Source of the DNA: BD2-11 clade cluster bacterium bin43
GTDB taxonomy: Bacteria > Gemmatimonadota > Gemmatimonadetes > Longimicrobiales > Gaopeijiaceae
Direction: 5' to 3'
Assembly: GCA_002238605.1 (NCBI GenBank)
Contig: MPMR01000002.1
Coordinates: 62,001-126,000, forward strand
Length of the DNA: 64,000 bases
A program made the translations under genes and the position numbers. The notes under the pieces were generated by a model. That model was not told the DNA's origin, made no database searches, and was given only the letters and a program-made list of their open reading frames with translations. Positions 25,982 to 34,112 of this stretch are shown here, one piece after another. Positions within the stretch are counted from its first letter, which is position 1. Each line of letters begins with the position of its first letter.

Positions 25982-26881
25982 TCACAGTGCCTCCATGAAT
26001 CCCTCCGACAACCGTCCCCTTGCCACCCCCTGCACCGGCCCCCGCAGGATGACCTCCAGCCCGCGGGAGACATCCACCTGCAGCGTGCCGCCCTCCATGC
26101 GCACCTCGACCTCGCCGTAGTCCACCACCCCGCGCCCGGCCGCCGCCACCGCCGCCGCGCACGAGCTGGTCCCCGACGCCTGGGTGCGCCCGACACCGCG
26201 CTCCCAGATGGCGATTTCGACGCAGCCCCGCGAGACGGGCCGGGCCAGCTGCACGTTCACGCCCGCCGGGAAGGCCTCGTGGGCGGTCAGGAAGGGACCC
26301 AGGCGCGAGAGCGCAGCATCGGACAGGTCGTCGGTGAATACCACGCAATGGGGGTTGCCGACGCTCACCGGGGTGCAGTCGAGCACCCCCTCCGCCGGGT
26401 GGGTGAGCGGCCTCCCCTGCCACGCGGGCGCAAGCCCCGCATCGGCGGGGTGCAGCGACGCGCGTCCCATCTCGACCGATACGTCGTAGACGCTCCCCGC
26501 CAGGCGCTCCTCGACGCGCATGTGGACGCGGTCGCCGCCGACCTCCACCGCGAAGGGCCCGTCTCCGACCCAGTCCCGCGACGCCGCCCAGGCCGCGAAG
26601 ACGCGCAGGCCGTTTCCGCTTCGTTCGAACTCGGATCCATCCGGGTTGAACATCCGCAGCCGCCAGGGACGCTCCGGCGGAGGCGAGTGCAGCACGATGC
26701 CGTCGGCGCCCACACCCCGCCATCGATCGCAGACGGCGCGCACCGCCTCCGGCGATAAGGCCCATCCGTCCCCGAACGCAAAGACGAGGTAGTCGTTGCC
26801 CAGGCCGTGGCCCTTGAAGAAGCCGGCGCCCGCGCGCGGACGGCCGGGGTTCATGGCCGGAGGCGGACGGCCGGGGTTCAT
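25982..26881 (-). CDS. DapF-like epimerase homologue lacking both catalytic cysteines
   Basis: 299 residues from the ATG at 26881, or 290 from a second in-frame ATG at 26854 created by a tandem duplication. The DapF fold is clear: 'FFKGHGLGNDYLVF', 'GADGIVLH', 'MFNPDGSEFERSGNGLRVFA', 'SVGNPHCVVF' and 'WERGVGRTQASGTSSCAAAV'. In diaminopimelate epimerase the two active-site bases are the Cys of 'CGNG' and the Cys of 'ACGTG'. Here both are Ser (codons AGC and TCG). A normal two-thiol epimerisation is therefore doubtful, and the protein may act on another substrate, act by another chemistry, or be inactive. It follows pdxH by about 25 bases. Calling it dapF for lysine or peptidoglycan synthesis would be unsafe. 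Confidence 0.8.
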   Translation of the reverse strand: MNPGRPPPAMNPGRPRAGAGFFKGHGLGNDYLVFAFGDGWALSPEAVRAVCDRWRGVGADGIVLHSPPPERPWRLRMFNPDGSEFERSGNGLRVFAAWAASRDWVGDGPFAVEVGGDRVHMRVEERLAGSVYDVSVEMGRASLHPADAGLAPAWQGRPLTHPAEGVLDCTPVSVGNPHCVVFTDDLSDAALSRLGPFLTAHEAFPAGVNVQLARPVSRGCVEIAIWERGVGRTQASGTSSCAAAVAAAGRGVVDYGEVEVRMEGGTLQVDVSRGLEVILRGPVQGVARGRLSEGFMEAL

Positions 26882-26889
26882 GGCCGGAG
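26838..26889. repeat. 27-bp tandem duplication over the DapF-like start
   Basis: The 27-bp unit at 26838-26864 is repeated almost completely at 26865-26889. Nine codons long, it keeps the frame and duplicates the start codon and the 'MNPGRP' N-terminus. Confidence 0.8.
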
Positions 26890-26906
26890 CAGGATGCACG
26901 CATCCC

Positions 26907-27560
26907 TCACGGATGGAGCCGCCGGATGCTCCACCCATCCTCCTCGCGCTGGAATACCAGCCGGTCGTGGAGCCGATCCGTGCGCCCCTGCCAGAACTCG
27001 ATGCGCTGCGCATGAAGCCGGAATCCACCCCAGAAATCGGGCAGGGGCACTTCCCCGCCCTCGAACCTCTTCTCGATCTCGCGCACCCGGCGCTCCAGCA
27101 TTTCACGCTCCTCGAGGGGCTGGCTCTGGCGCGACGCCCAGGCACCGATCCGGCTGCCCCTGGGGCGCGTGCGGAAATACGCGGCGGATGCCTCGCGGCT
27201 CAGCGGGGTGACGCCGCCCTCGACGCGCACCTGGCGCTGGAGGACGCCCCAGTGAAAGCAGAGGGCGGCCCGGGGGTTGGCGGTCAGCTCGTCCGCCTTG
27301 CGGCTGCCCAGGTTGGTGTAGAACTCGAACCCGTCCTCGCCGAACCCCTTGAGCAGCACCATGCGCGCACTGGGAGCGCCATCCGCGGACGCGGTTGCCA
27401 GGGTCATCGCCTCGGGCAGCAGAATGCCGGCCTTGCGCGCGGCGTCGAACCACTGCCCGAAGAGCTGGATGGGGTCCAGTCCCGGATCCGCATCCGGGAG
27501 CCCGCGGGTCAGGCCGCGTCCAAGCGAGAAAACGAGGCGCAGGTTCGATTTGAGCGACAT
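26907..27560 (-). CDS. pdxH: Pyridoxamine/pyridoxine 5'-phosphate oxidase
   Basis: A 217-residue FMN enzyme, normal length, that oxidises pyridoxamine- or pyridoxine-5'-phosphate to pyridoxal 5'-phosphate. Motifs: 'ATASADGAPSARMVLLKG', 'FEFYTNLGSRKADEL', 'ALCFHWGVLQRQVRVEG', 'RPRGSRIGAWASRQSQP' and the C-terminal 'FWGGFRLHAQRIEFWQGR' with 'LHDRLVF'. These cover the FMN and substrate residues. It sits between a DadA-like oxidoreductase gene (10 bases upstream) and the DapF-like gene on the same strand, consistent with one transcript. Confidence 0.95.
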   Translation of the reverse strand: MSLKSNLRLVFSLGRGLTRGLPDADPGLDPIQLFGQWFDAARKAGILLPEAMTLATASADGAPSARMVLLKGFGEDGFEFYTNLGSRKADELTANPRAALCFHWGVLQRQVRVEGGVTPLSREASAAYFRTRPRGSRIGAWASRQSQPLEEREMLERRVREIEKRFEGGEVPLPDFWGGFRLHAQRIEFWQGRTDRLHDRLVFQREEDGWSIRRLHP

Positions 27561-27569
27561 CAGTCAGAG

Positions 27570-28853
27570 CTACGACCGAAAACGCGCGGGGGAAAGGGGT
27601 GCCAGGCGCGGATCCCCGGTACCCGTAACCTGGTTTGCGACCATTTTGCCCGTTACCGCCGACAGCGTGAGCCCGAGATTGCCGTGCCCTACCGCCACCG
27701 AGAGCCCGCCCACATTGCCGAGAGGGCCGACGCAGGGCAGCCCGTCCGGCGACATCGGCCGCAGGCCGCACCATTCCGACACCGGTGGAGCGTCGCCGAC
27801 GGCGGGCAGCCAGGCACGAGGTTTCAGCGTAAGCTGCTCGAGGCGGATGGGGTCCAGCTCCAGGTCGTAGCCGGCGAATTCCATCGTGCCCACGAAGCGC
27901 ACCCGCCCCTCCAGCGGCGTGCAGATGATACCCGTGTCCCTGTTGGTGCAGGCGACGCGCATGGCGGGTGCTCCATCCGGGCCCACGGCCACCTCGCGAT
28001 GATACCCCTTCCCGGGCTGAATGGGGAGAGGGAACCCGGCCTGCCGAGCCAGGGCCAGGCTGAAGGGACCGGTGGCCAGCACGACCGCGTCGGCCGCGAC
28101 GCGCTCGCCATCGGCGGTCTCCACGCCCCGCACCGCCCCACCCGCAAACGTGAGCCGCCGCACCGCCGCGCCCTCGCGGATGGAGACGCCCCTTCGCCGC
28201 GCGGCCTCCGCCAGACCGAGGAGGAAGAGATAGGGGTCCAGGATCCGGGTTTCCGGGAACAGGACGCCGCCCGTCACGCGGGGACCGAGCGCCGGCTCCA
28301 CCTCACGCGCCTGGATACCGTCCACGACCTCGGGGTGGTAGCCGTGCCCGCGCATCAGCGCGGCGTCTTCACGCGCCTTCGCCATCGCCTTCCCGCCAAC
28401 GCAGACCTCCAGGTAGCTCCCGCGCCGGTATTCGCAGGCGATTCCCTCCTCGCCCACGATGGCATCGAAGCATGCCAGCGTATCCAGCCCCAGCGGCGCC
28501 AGCGTCTCCAGGCAGCGCCTCTCGTGCCGGCGGGTGCAGTGCCGCGCGAACGCGGCCAGCCATCGCCAGACGCCCACATCCCGGCGCGCACGCACGTACA
28601 GCGGGCTCCGCGGATCGAAGAGGCGCGGCAGCGCCTGCCGGACCTTGCCCGGCCGGTTCAGCGGAGGATGCCCTGCAGCCACGATCCCGGCGTTGCCCCG
28701 CGAGGCGCCGGCCCCGATTCCGGCGCGTTCGAGCACGACCACATCCACCCCTCGCCGCGCCAGGTACCAGGCCGAGCAGAGGCCGACGAGGCCTCCGCCT
28801 GCGACGACGACACGAAAAGTGGACATGGCGGGCCGGGGGAGGGTTGTGGTCAT
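27570..28853 (-). CDS. DadA-like FAD-dependent D-amino acid dehydrogenase/oxidoreductase
   Basis: A 427-residue flavoprotein of the DAO family. The N-terminal Rossmann motif 'VVVAGGGLVGLCSAWYLARRG' (first residues about 14-33) binds FAD. 'SRGNAGIVAAGH', 'GYHREV' and the C-terminal 'GLRPMSPDGLPCVGPLGNVGG' with 'AVGHGNLGLTLS' are typical of DadA-type enzymes that deaminate D-amino acids and pass electrons to the membrane quinone pool. A second ATG nine codons in ('MSTFRV') may be the true start. The substrate is unknown. With the adjacent DapF-like gene and the AcnX genes elsewhere in the window, D-amino acid or hydroxyproline metabolism is one possibility. Confidence 0.85.
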   Translation of the reverse strand: MTTTLPRPAMSTFRVVVAGGGLVGLCSAWYLARRGVDVVVLERAGIGAGASRGNAGIVAAGHPPLNRPGKVRQALPRLFDPRSPLYVRARRDVGVWRWLAAFARHCTRRHERRCLETLAPLGLDTLACFDAIVGEEGIACEYRRGSYLEVCVGGKAMAKAREDAALMRGHGYHPEVVDGIQAREVEPALGPRVTGGVLFPETRILDPYLFLLGLAEAARRRGVSIREGAAVRRLTFAGGAVRGVETADGERVAADAVVLATGPFSLALARQAGFPLPIQPGKGYHREVAVGPDGAPAMRVACTNRDTGIICTPLEGRVRFVGTMEFAGYDLELDPIRLEQLTLKPRAWLPAVGDAPPVSEWCGLRPMSPDGLPCVGPLGNVGGLSVAVGHGNLGLTLSAVTGKMVANQVTGTGDPRLAPLSPARFRS

Positions 28854-28930
28854 CGCAGTACGTCAGCCCGCCTACCTTGAGCGCCGGCACCCTGTTCCCT
28901 GCGGACTCGAGCGGGAGACATGATCGTGTC

Positions 28931-29098
28931 GCCGATCTGCATGCCGTCGTCGCGGCGCATGTGGCGGAAGACGGGTTTGACGCGGTATATAGTACGCTCT
29001 GGATGCCAATTGACCTGAACACGGCCACGTGCGATGAAATCCTGCCTATTCCGGGCGTCGGCGAGCGCAAGCAACACGAATTCGAAGAGTGCCGTCAG
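28931..29098 (+). pseudogene. Helix-hairpin-helix protein remnant overlapping the next gene's start
   Basis: One plus-strand frame reads 'ADLHAVVAAHVAEDGFDAVY' and then 'MPIDLNTATCDEILPIPGVG' followed by 'ERKQHEFEECR'. This matches the ComEA-like HhH consensus DLNTAxxxELLxLPGVG with the following HEFEEYR helix. An in-frame ATG exists at 29003 but no upstream start. After 29098 the resemblance ends, while the PQQ dehydrogenase gene begins at 29034 in another frame. I read it as a decayed fragment of a longer HhH protein. Confidence 0.6.
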
Positions 29099-30275
29099 GA
29101 TCGTCGGCTCCCTGCCGGCGATCCTGCTTGTTTGGGCCTGCAGCCCCTCCGCCGCCTCCACGCCGGACGGCCAGACGCCGGGACCCGGACCGGTCGCGGG
29201 GGGCAGCCCCGAGCAGGTCGCGCACCAGGTGGCGACCGTGGTCGACGACCTGAGCAACCCCTGGGCGGTGGCCTGGCTCCCCAACGGCGACATGCTGGTG
29301 ACGGAGCGGCCGGGCCGGCTGCGCATCGTCCGTGACGGTACGCTTCTGCGCGACCCCGTCGAGGGAGTGCCGGACGTGCGGGCACGCGGTCAGGGCGGCC
29401 TGCTGGACGTGGCGGTGCACCCCGACTTCGAGAGCAACCGCCTGCTCTACCTGAGCTTCGCGGCACAGCACGAGGACGGGGGCGCCAGCACCGTGGTGGT
29501 CCGAGGCCGCTTCGAGGACGACGGGCTCACCGGGGTCGAGGAGATCTGGGTCGCGCAGTCCCGGGGCCGCGACCACTTCGGTTCGCGCCTGGCCTTCGAT
29601 GCCGACAACTACCTCTACATTACCGCCGGCGACCGGCAGGTCTCGCCCCGGGGCGGGCTCGCGGAGCTGTCGGCCCATCCGGCGCAGGACCTCTCCACCC
29701 ACCACGGCGTGGTGGTGCGCCTGCACGACGACGGGCGCATCCCGGCGGACAATCCGTTCGTGGGACAGGCCGGCGTGCTCGGGGACATCTACAGCTACGG
29801 TCACCGCAACGCCCAGGGCATGGCCTTCCACCCGGAGACCGGGGACCTCTGGCTGAACGAACACGGGCCGCAGGGGGGAGACGAGATCAACCTGATCCTG
29901 CCGGGCCGCAACTACGGCTGGCCGGTGGTCGGATACGGGGTGAACTACGGAAGCGGATCGAGGATCCACGTAGGCAGTCACCGCGACGGAATGGAGCCGC
30001 CCGTGCACTACTGGGTGCCCTCCATCGCCACATCGGGACTGATGGTTTACACCGGCGACCGCTTCCCGGAGTGGCGCGGCTCGATGTTCGTCGGGGGACT
30101 GGCCGGGCAGCAGCTGGCTCGCCTGACCCTGGACGGGCATACGGTCACGGACGAAGAGACGCTGGTCCGGCGCATGGGCCGCATCAGGGACGTGCGCCAG
30201 GGCCCGGACGGCCTGATCTACCTGGTGTTCGACCGGCCCGGCATGGTCGCCCGCCTGGAACCGTCCGCGGGCTAG
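29034..30275 (+). CDS. PQQ-dependent sugar dehydrogenase, lipoprotein
   Basis: A 413-residue periplasmic protein of the soluble aldose dehydrogenase (Asd/YliI) type. After an unusual Ser/Ala/Asn-rich N-terminus it has a hydrophobic segment ending 'ILLVWACSPS', a probable lipobox. The beta-propeller carries the family signatures 'LSNPWAVAWLPNGDMLVTER', 'GQGGLLDVAVHPDF', 'RLAFDADNYLYITAGDR', 'SYGHRNAQGMAFHPETGDLW' and 'NEHGPQGGDEINLI'. These include the catalytic-base and PQQ/Ca-binding positions. It would oxidise aldose sugars using PQQ. The N-terminal codons overlap the HhH remnant in a different frame. The SLC13 transporter gene starts 21 bases downstream. Confidence 0.9.
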   Translation: MKSCLFRASASASNTNSKSAVRIVGSLPAILLVWACSPSAASTPDGQTPGPGPVAGGSPEQVAHQVATVVDDLSNPWAVAWLPNGDMLVTERPGRLRIVRDGTLLRDPVEGVPDVRARGQGGLLDVAVHPDFESNRLLYLSFAAQHEDGGASTVVVRGRFEDDGLTGVEEIWVAQSRGRDHFGSRLAFDADNYLYITAGDRQVSPRGGLAELSAHPAQDLSTHHGVVVRLHDDGRIPADNPFVGQAGVLGDIYSYGHRNAQGMAFHPETGDLWLNEHGPQGGDEINLILPGRNYGWPVVGYGVNYGSGSRIHVGSHRDGMEPPVHYWVPSIATSGLMVYTGDRFPEWRGSMFVGGLAGQQLARLTLDGHTVTDEETLVRRMGRIRDVRQGPDGLIYLVFDRPGMVARLEPSAG

Positions 30276-30296
30276 GCCCGCAGGCGGACAACCTTC

Positions 30297-31928
30297 ATGG
30301 CCGAACACCACGGACAGGCCAGCCCCCGGGGACGCGCCATCGGCTTGTGGCTCGGCCTGGGCTGCTTTCTCCTGCTACTCGCCTTTCCGATAGACCCGGC
30401 AAACCTGCCCGCGAGCCGCCTCGCCGCCGTCGCGAGCCTGATGGCGATCTGGTGGGTGAGCACCGCGCTTCCGCTCTTCGCAACCGCCATTCTTCCGCTG
30501 GTGCTCTTCCCCCTGCTCGGCATCATGTCCGGGAACGATGTCGCGCCGGTCTACTTCAACAGCACGATCGTCCTCTTCCTGGGAGGGTTCATGATCGCGC
30601 TGACGATGGAGAGGTGGAATCTCCACAAGCGCATCGCCCTCGGCATCATCCACGCGGTGGGGGGCGGGCCTCCGCGCATCATTCTGGGCTTCATGGTGGC
30701 GGCCGCCTTCCTCTCCATGTGGATCTCAAACACCGCCACCGCGGTGATGATGGTGCCGATCGGGCTCGCGATGGTGCTGCAGGTCGAGGAGACGGCCGGC
30801 GCCCGGCACTCGCGCACGTTCACCATCGCCCTCATGCTCGGCATCGCCTACGGCTGTTCGATGGGCGGTCTGACCACCCTGGTCGGAACCCCTCCCAACC
30901 TGTCCTTCCAGCGCATCTTCCAGATCATCTTCCCCGAAGCGCCTCCCATCGACTTCGGCACCTGGATCGTGATGGGTCTCCCGATCGGCGTCACGATGAT
31001 CGTGGTGGCCTGGCTGCTGCTCACCAAGGTCCTCTATCGCCCATCGCCGGAGGTGCGGATCGAGCGGGATGTCCTCGAGCGGGAACGCGCCGGGCTGGGC
31101 CCGATCTCCTTCGAGGAGCGCTCTGTGGCGACAGTCTTTGCCATGACCGCGCTGCTCTGGGTCTTCAGGCGCGACCTGGAGCTCGGTTTCGCCACCGTCC
31201 CCGGCTGGTCGAACCTGCTTCCCTACGCCGGGATGATCGACGACGGCACCGTGGCGATCGCGATGGCGTCGTTGCTCTTCTTCATCCCGACCCGGAACCG
31301 GGCGCCGCGGAGCGCGAGCATCGAGGCTCCGGACGCGTTCCCGAAGTGGCAGAAGCCGTTTCGCCGGGCATTCCGTTTCGGGGCTGCGAACCGCGTCATG
31401 GGCGCGGAGGTGATTCCGCGCCTGCCCTGGAACATCGTCCTCCTCTTCGGAGGAGGGTTTGCCCTCGCGGCCGGTTTCCAGAGCACCGGGCTCGCCAACA
31501 TCATCGGGAGCCAGTTCCAGGGGCTCGGCGGGCTGCCGGACTTCGCAGTCATCCTCCTGGTGTGCCTCACCCTCACCTTCCTCACCGAGCTGACCAGCAA
31601 CCTGGCCACCACGGAGATGATTCTCCCCATCCTCGCCTCGGTGGCGGTGCTGACCGGGATGAACCCGCTCATCCTGATGGTCCCCGCGACGCTGTCCGCC
31701 TCGTGCGCCTTCATGATGCCGGTTGCGACGCCCCCCAACGCCATCGTCTTCGGCAGCGACCGCATCTCGGTGGGAGAGATGGCGCGCGCGGGCATCTTTC
31801 TGAACCTGATCGGCGCGCTGGTGATCGCCACGCTGGTCCTGACGCTGGGCGAAACGGTCTTCGGAATCGAGTCGGGCGTGATGCCGGACTGGGCAACGGA
31901 CGCGGCGGCCGGGGAGATCGGCGGCTGA
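30297..31928 (+). CDS. SLC13/DASS-family sodium-coupled anion transporter, copy 1
   Basis: A 543-residue, roughly 12-helix inner-membrane protein. The two SNT-type substrate/sodium motifs are visible: 'WISNTATAVMMVP' at about residue 141 and 'ELTSNLATTEMILP' at about 433. Other typical segments are 'VLFPLLGIMSGNDVAPVYFN' and 'MMPVATPPNAIVFGS'. Transporters of this family import dicarboxylates, citrate or sulfate with sodium; the substrate cannot be read from the sequence. It is followed four bases later by a close paralogue. Confidence 0.9.
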   Translation: MAEHHGQASPRGRAIGLWLGLGCFLLLLAFPIDPANLPASRLAAVASLMAIWWVSTALPLFATAILPLVLFPLLGIMSGNDVAPVYFNSTIVLFLGGFMIALTMERWNLHKRIALGIIHAVGGGPPRIILGFMVAAAFLSMWISNTATAVMMVPIGLAMVLQVEETAGARHSRTFTIALMLGIAYGCSMGGLTTLVGTPPNLSFQRIFQIIFPEAPPIDFGTWIVMGLPIGVTMIVVAWLLLTKVLYRPSPEVRIERDVLERERAGLGPISFEERSVATVFAMTALLWVFRRDLELGFATVPGWSNLLPYAGMIDDGTVAIAMASLLFFIPTRNRAPRSASIEAPDAFPKWQKPFRRAFRFGAANRVMGAEVIPRLPWNIVLLFGGGFALAAGFQSTGLANIIGSQFQGLGGLPDFAVILLVCLTLTFLTELTSNLATTEMILPILASVAVLTGMNPLILMVPATLSASCAFMMPVATPPNAIVFGSDRISVGEMARAGIFLNLIGALVIATLVLTLGETVFGIESGVMPDWATDAAAGEIGG

Positions 31929-31932
31929 CATC

Positions 31933-33564
31933 TTGTCGGACCATCGACCACCAACCAGCCGCCGGACGCAGGCGATCGGCTTCTGGCTCGGCCTGAGCTG
32001 CTTCCTGCTGCTGCTGGTCTTTCCGGTGGATGCGGCCAACGCGCCCGCAAGCGGCCTCGCCGCCGTCGTGAGCCTGATGGCGATCTGGTGGGTCAGCAAC
32101 GCGCTTCCGCTCTTCGCGACCGCCATTCTTCCGCTGGTGCTCTTCCCCCTGCTCGGCATCATGTCCGGGAACGACGTCGCGCCGGTCTACTTCAACGGCA
32201 CGATCGTCCTCTTCCTGGGAGGCTTCATGATCGCGCTCTCCATGCAGCGGTGGAACCTGCACAAACGCATAGCCCTCGGCATCATCCACGCCGTGGGCGG
32301 CGGGCCTTCGCGCATCATCCTGGGCTACATGGTGGCGGCCGCCTTCCTCTCCATGTGGATCGCCAACACCGCCACCGCCGTGATGATGGTGCCGATCGGG
32401 CTCGCGATGGTGCTCCAGGTCGAGGAAACCGCTGGCATCAAACACTCGCGCACCTTCACCGTCGCCCTCATGCTCGGCATCGCCTACGCCTGTTCGATGG
32501 GCGGCGTGACGACGCTGGTCGGAACCACGCCCAACCTGTCCTTCCAGCGCATCTTCCAGATCATCTTCCCCGAAGCGCCTCCGATCGAGTTCGGCACCTG
32601 GATGGTGCTGGCCACGCCGATCGGGATCACGATGGTCGCGGTGTGCTGGTTGGTCCTAACCCAGGTCCTCTACCGTCCATCGCCGCAAGTGCAGATCGAC
32701 CGGGACGTCGTCGCTCGCGAGCGCGCCGCGCTCGGTCCGATCTCGTTCGAGGAACGTTCCGTGCTGGTCGTCTTCGCCATCACAGCGGTGCTGTGGATTT
32801 TCCGGCGCGACCTGGAGCTCGGCTTTGGCACGATTCCGGGCTGGTCCAACCTCCTGCCCTTCCCCGGGATGATCGACGACGGCACCGTGGCGATCACCAT
32901 GGCGGCGGTCCTCTTCTTCATCCCGACCCGGAACCAGCCGCCGCGCGGCGCGAGCGAGGCGATGGCCGACCGGGTCCCCCAGTGGCTGAAGCCGCTTCGC
33001 CGGGCAGCCCGTTTCGCCAACGCGAACCGCGTCATGGGCGCGGAGGTGATCCCGCGTCTGCCGTGGAACATCGTGCTCCTCTTCGGAGGCGGCTTCGCCC
33101 TCGCGGCCGGTTTCACAGACACCGGGCTCGCCAACATCATCGGGAATCAGTTCCAGGGGCTCGGCGGACTGCCGCCCTTCGTCGTCATCGTGCTGGTGTG
33201 CCTCACGCTCACCTTCCTGACCGAACTGACCAGCAACCTGGCCACCACGGAGATGATCCTCCCCATCCTGGCTTCGGTAGCGGTAGTGACGGAGATGAAC
33301 CCGCTCACGCTGATGCTCCCGGCGACGCTCTCGGCTTCGTGCGCCTTCATGATGCCGGTCGCGACGCCGGCCAACGCCATCGTCTTCGGAAGCGACCGCA
33401 TCTCGGTCGGGGAAATGGCGCGCGCGGGCATCCTGTTGAACCTGATCGGGGTGATCGTGGTCACCACCGTGGTGATCCTGCTGGGAGAGGCGGTCTTCGA
33501 CTTCGACCGGGGGGTGATGCCGGACTGGGCGACGGGGGTGCCGCCCGCGGGTAGCGGGCCCTAG
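31933..33564 (+). CDS. SLC13/DASS-family transporter, copy 2 (tandem paralogue)
   Basis: Also 543 residues, from a TTG start at 31933. It is nearly collinear with copy 1 and clearly a tandem duplication; long stretches such as 'NLSFQRIFQIIFPEAPPI' and 'ELTSNLATTEMILPILASVA' are identical. Differences cluster in the N-terminus, in the central loop around 'NQPPRGASEAMADRVPQWLK' and in the last 30 residues. In the second re-entrant region copy 2 has 'ATPANAIVFGS' where copy 1 has 'ATPPNAIVFGS'. The stop TAG shares a palindromic CTAG with the stop of the convergent gene. Confidence 0.9.
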   Translation: MSDHRPPTSRRTQAIGFWLGLSCFLLLLVFPVDAANAPASGLAAVVSLMAIWWVSNALPLFATAILPLVLFPLLGIMSGNDVAPVYFNGTIVLFLGGFMIALSMQRWNLHKRIALGIIHAVGGGPSRIILGYMVAAAFLSMWIANTATAVMMVPIGLAMVLQVEETAGIKHSRTFTVALMLGIAYACSMGGVTTLVGTTPNLSFQRIFQIIFPEAPPIEFGTWMVLATPIGITMVAVCWLVLTQVLYRPSPQVQIDRDVVARERAALGPISFEERSVLVVFAITAVLWIFRRDLELGFGTIPGWSNLLPFPGMIDDGTVAITMAAVLFFIPTRNQPPRGASEAMADRVPQWLKPLRRAARFANANRVMGAEVIPRLPWNIVLLFGGGFALAAGFTDTGLANIIGNQFQGLGGLPPFVVIVLVCLTLTFLTELTSNLATTEMILPILASVAVVTEMNPLTLMLPATLSASCAFMMPVATPANAIVFGSDRISVGEMARAGILLNLIGVIVVTTVVILLGEAVFDFDRGVMPDWATGVPPAGSGP

Positions 33565-34112
33565 TCGTTCCTCTTGCGCCGTCCCGCGACGGCGCTGCGG
33601 ATGGCATCCTCGAGGCGCTGGGGGTGGTCGCTCCCCACGTATAGCCGCCGGCCCTCCTTGAGGCCGACCACGACCGCGCGATCCCCGCGGGCGGTCCAGG
33701 CCTTCTTCTTGCCCGCACCACGCACACCCCAGCCGCCGAACTCCACCAGCGGCCGGTAGCGCACGCTCTCCAGCGAGACGATGCTGTCGAAGGACACCAT
33801 CTTGCGCACGAGCCGCACCGAGCCCAGGTGCAACACGATGCGGGTCTCCTGCACCAGCACCGTCAGCCCGCCCAGCACCATGCGCAGGCCCCACCCGGCG
33901 GCGAGGATGGCCGCGACCACGGCCAGCCGGAAGAGGATGCCGCCGCCCGAGGTGACGAACACGGAATACGCGCACGACACGATTGCCCCGCAATAGATGA
34001 GATCCACCCAGGACGCCCAGGGCGTGCGCTCGCGGTACCGGGTCTGCTCCTCCGTCTTCACTTTGCGCTCCGGTCTGGATGCGGTGAGGGGGAACGCTCC
34101 TTCGGCAGTCAT
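33561..34112 (-). CDS. Small membrane protein with PH-like (bPH) domain
   Basis: 183 residues from the ATG at 34112, which overlaps the NUDIX stop (ATGA). Two hydrophobic segments ('VDLIYCGAIVSCAYSVFV' and 'ILFRLAVVAAILAAGWGLRM') are followed by a cytoplasmic region of beta-strands ('LTVLVQETRIVLHLGSVRLV', 'MVSFDSIVSLESVRYRPL', 'RAVVVGLKEGRRLYVGSDHP') that resembles bacterial PH-like domains. The final residues are strongly basic. Function is unknown. It is probably cotranscribed with the NUDIX gene. Confidence 0.65.
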   Translation of the reverse strand: MTAEGAFPLTASRPERKVKTEEQTRYRERTPWASWVDLIYCGAIVSCAYSVFVTSGGGILFRLAVVAAILAAGWGLRMVLGGLTVLVQETRIVLHLGSVRLVRKMVSFDSIVSLESVRYRPLVEFGGWGVRGAGKKKAWTARGDRAVVVGLKEGRRLYVGSDHPQRLEDAIRSAVAGRRKRND

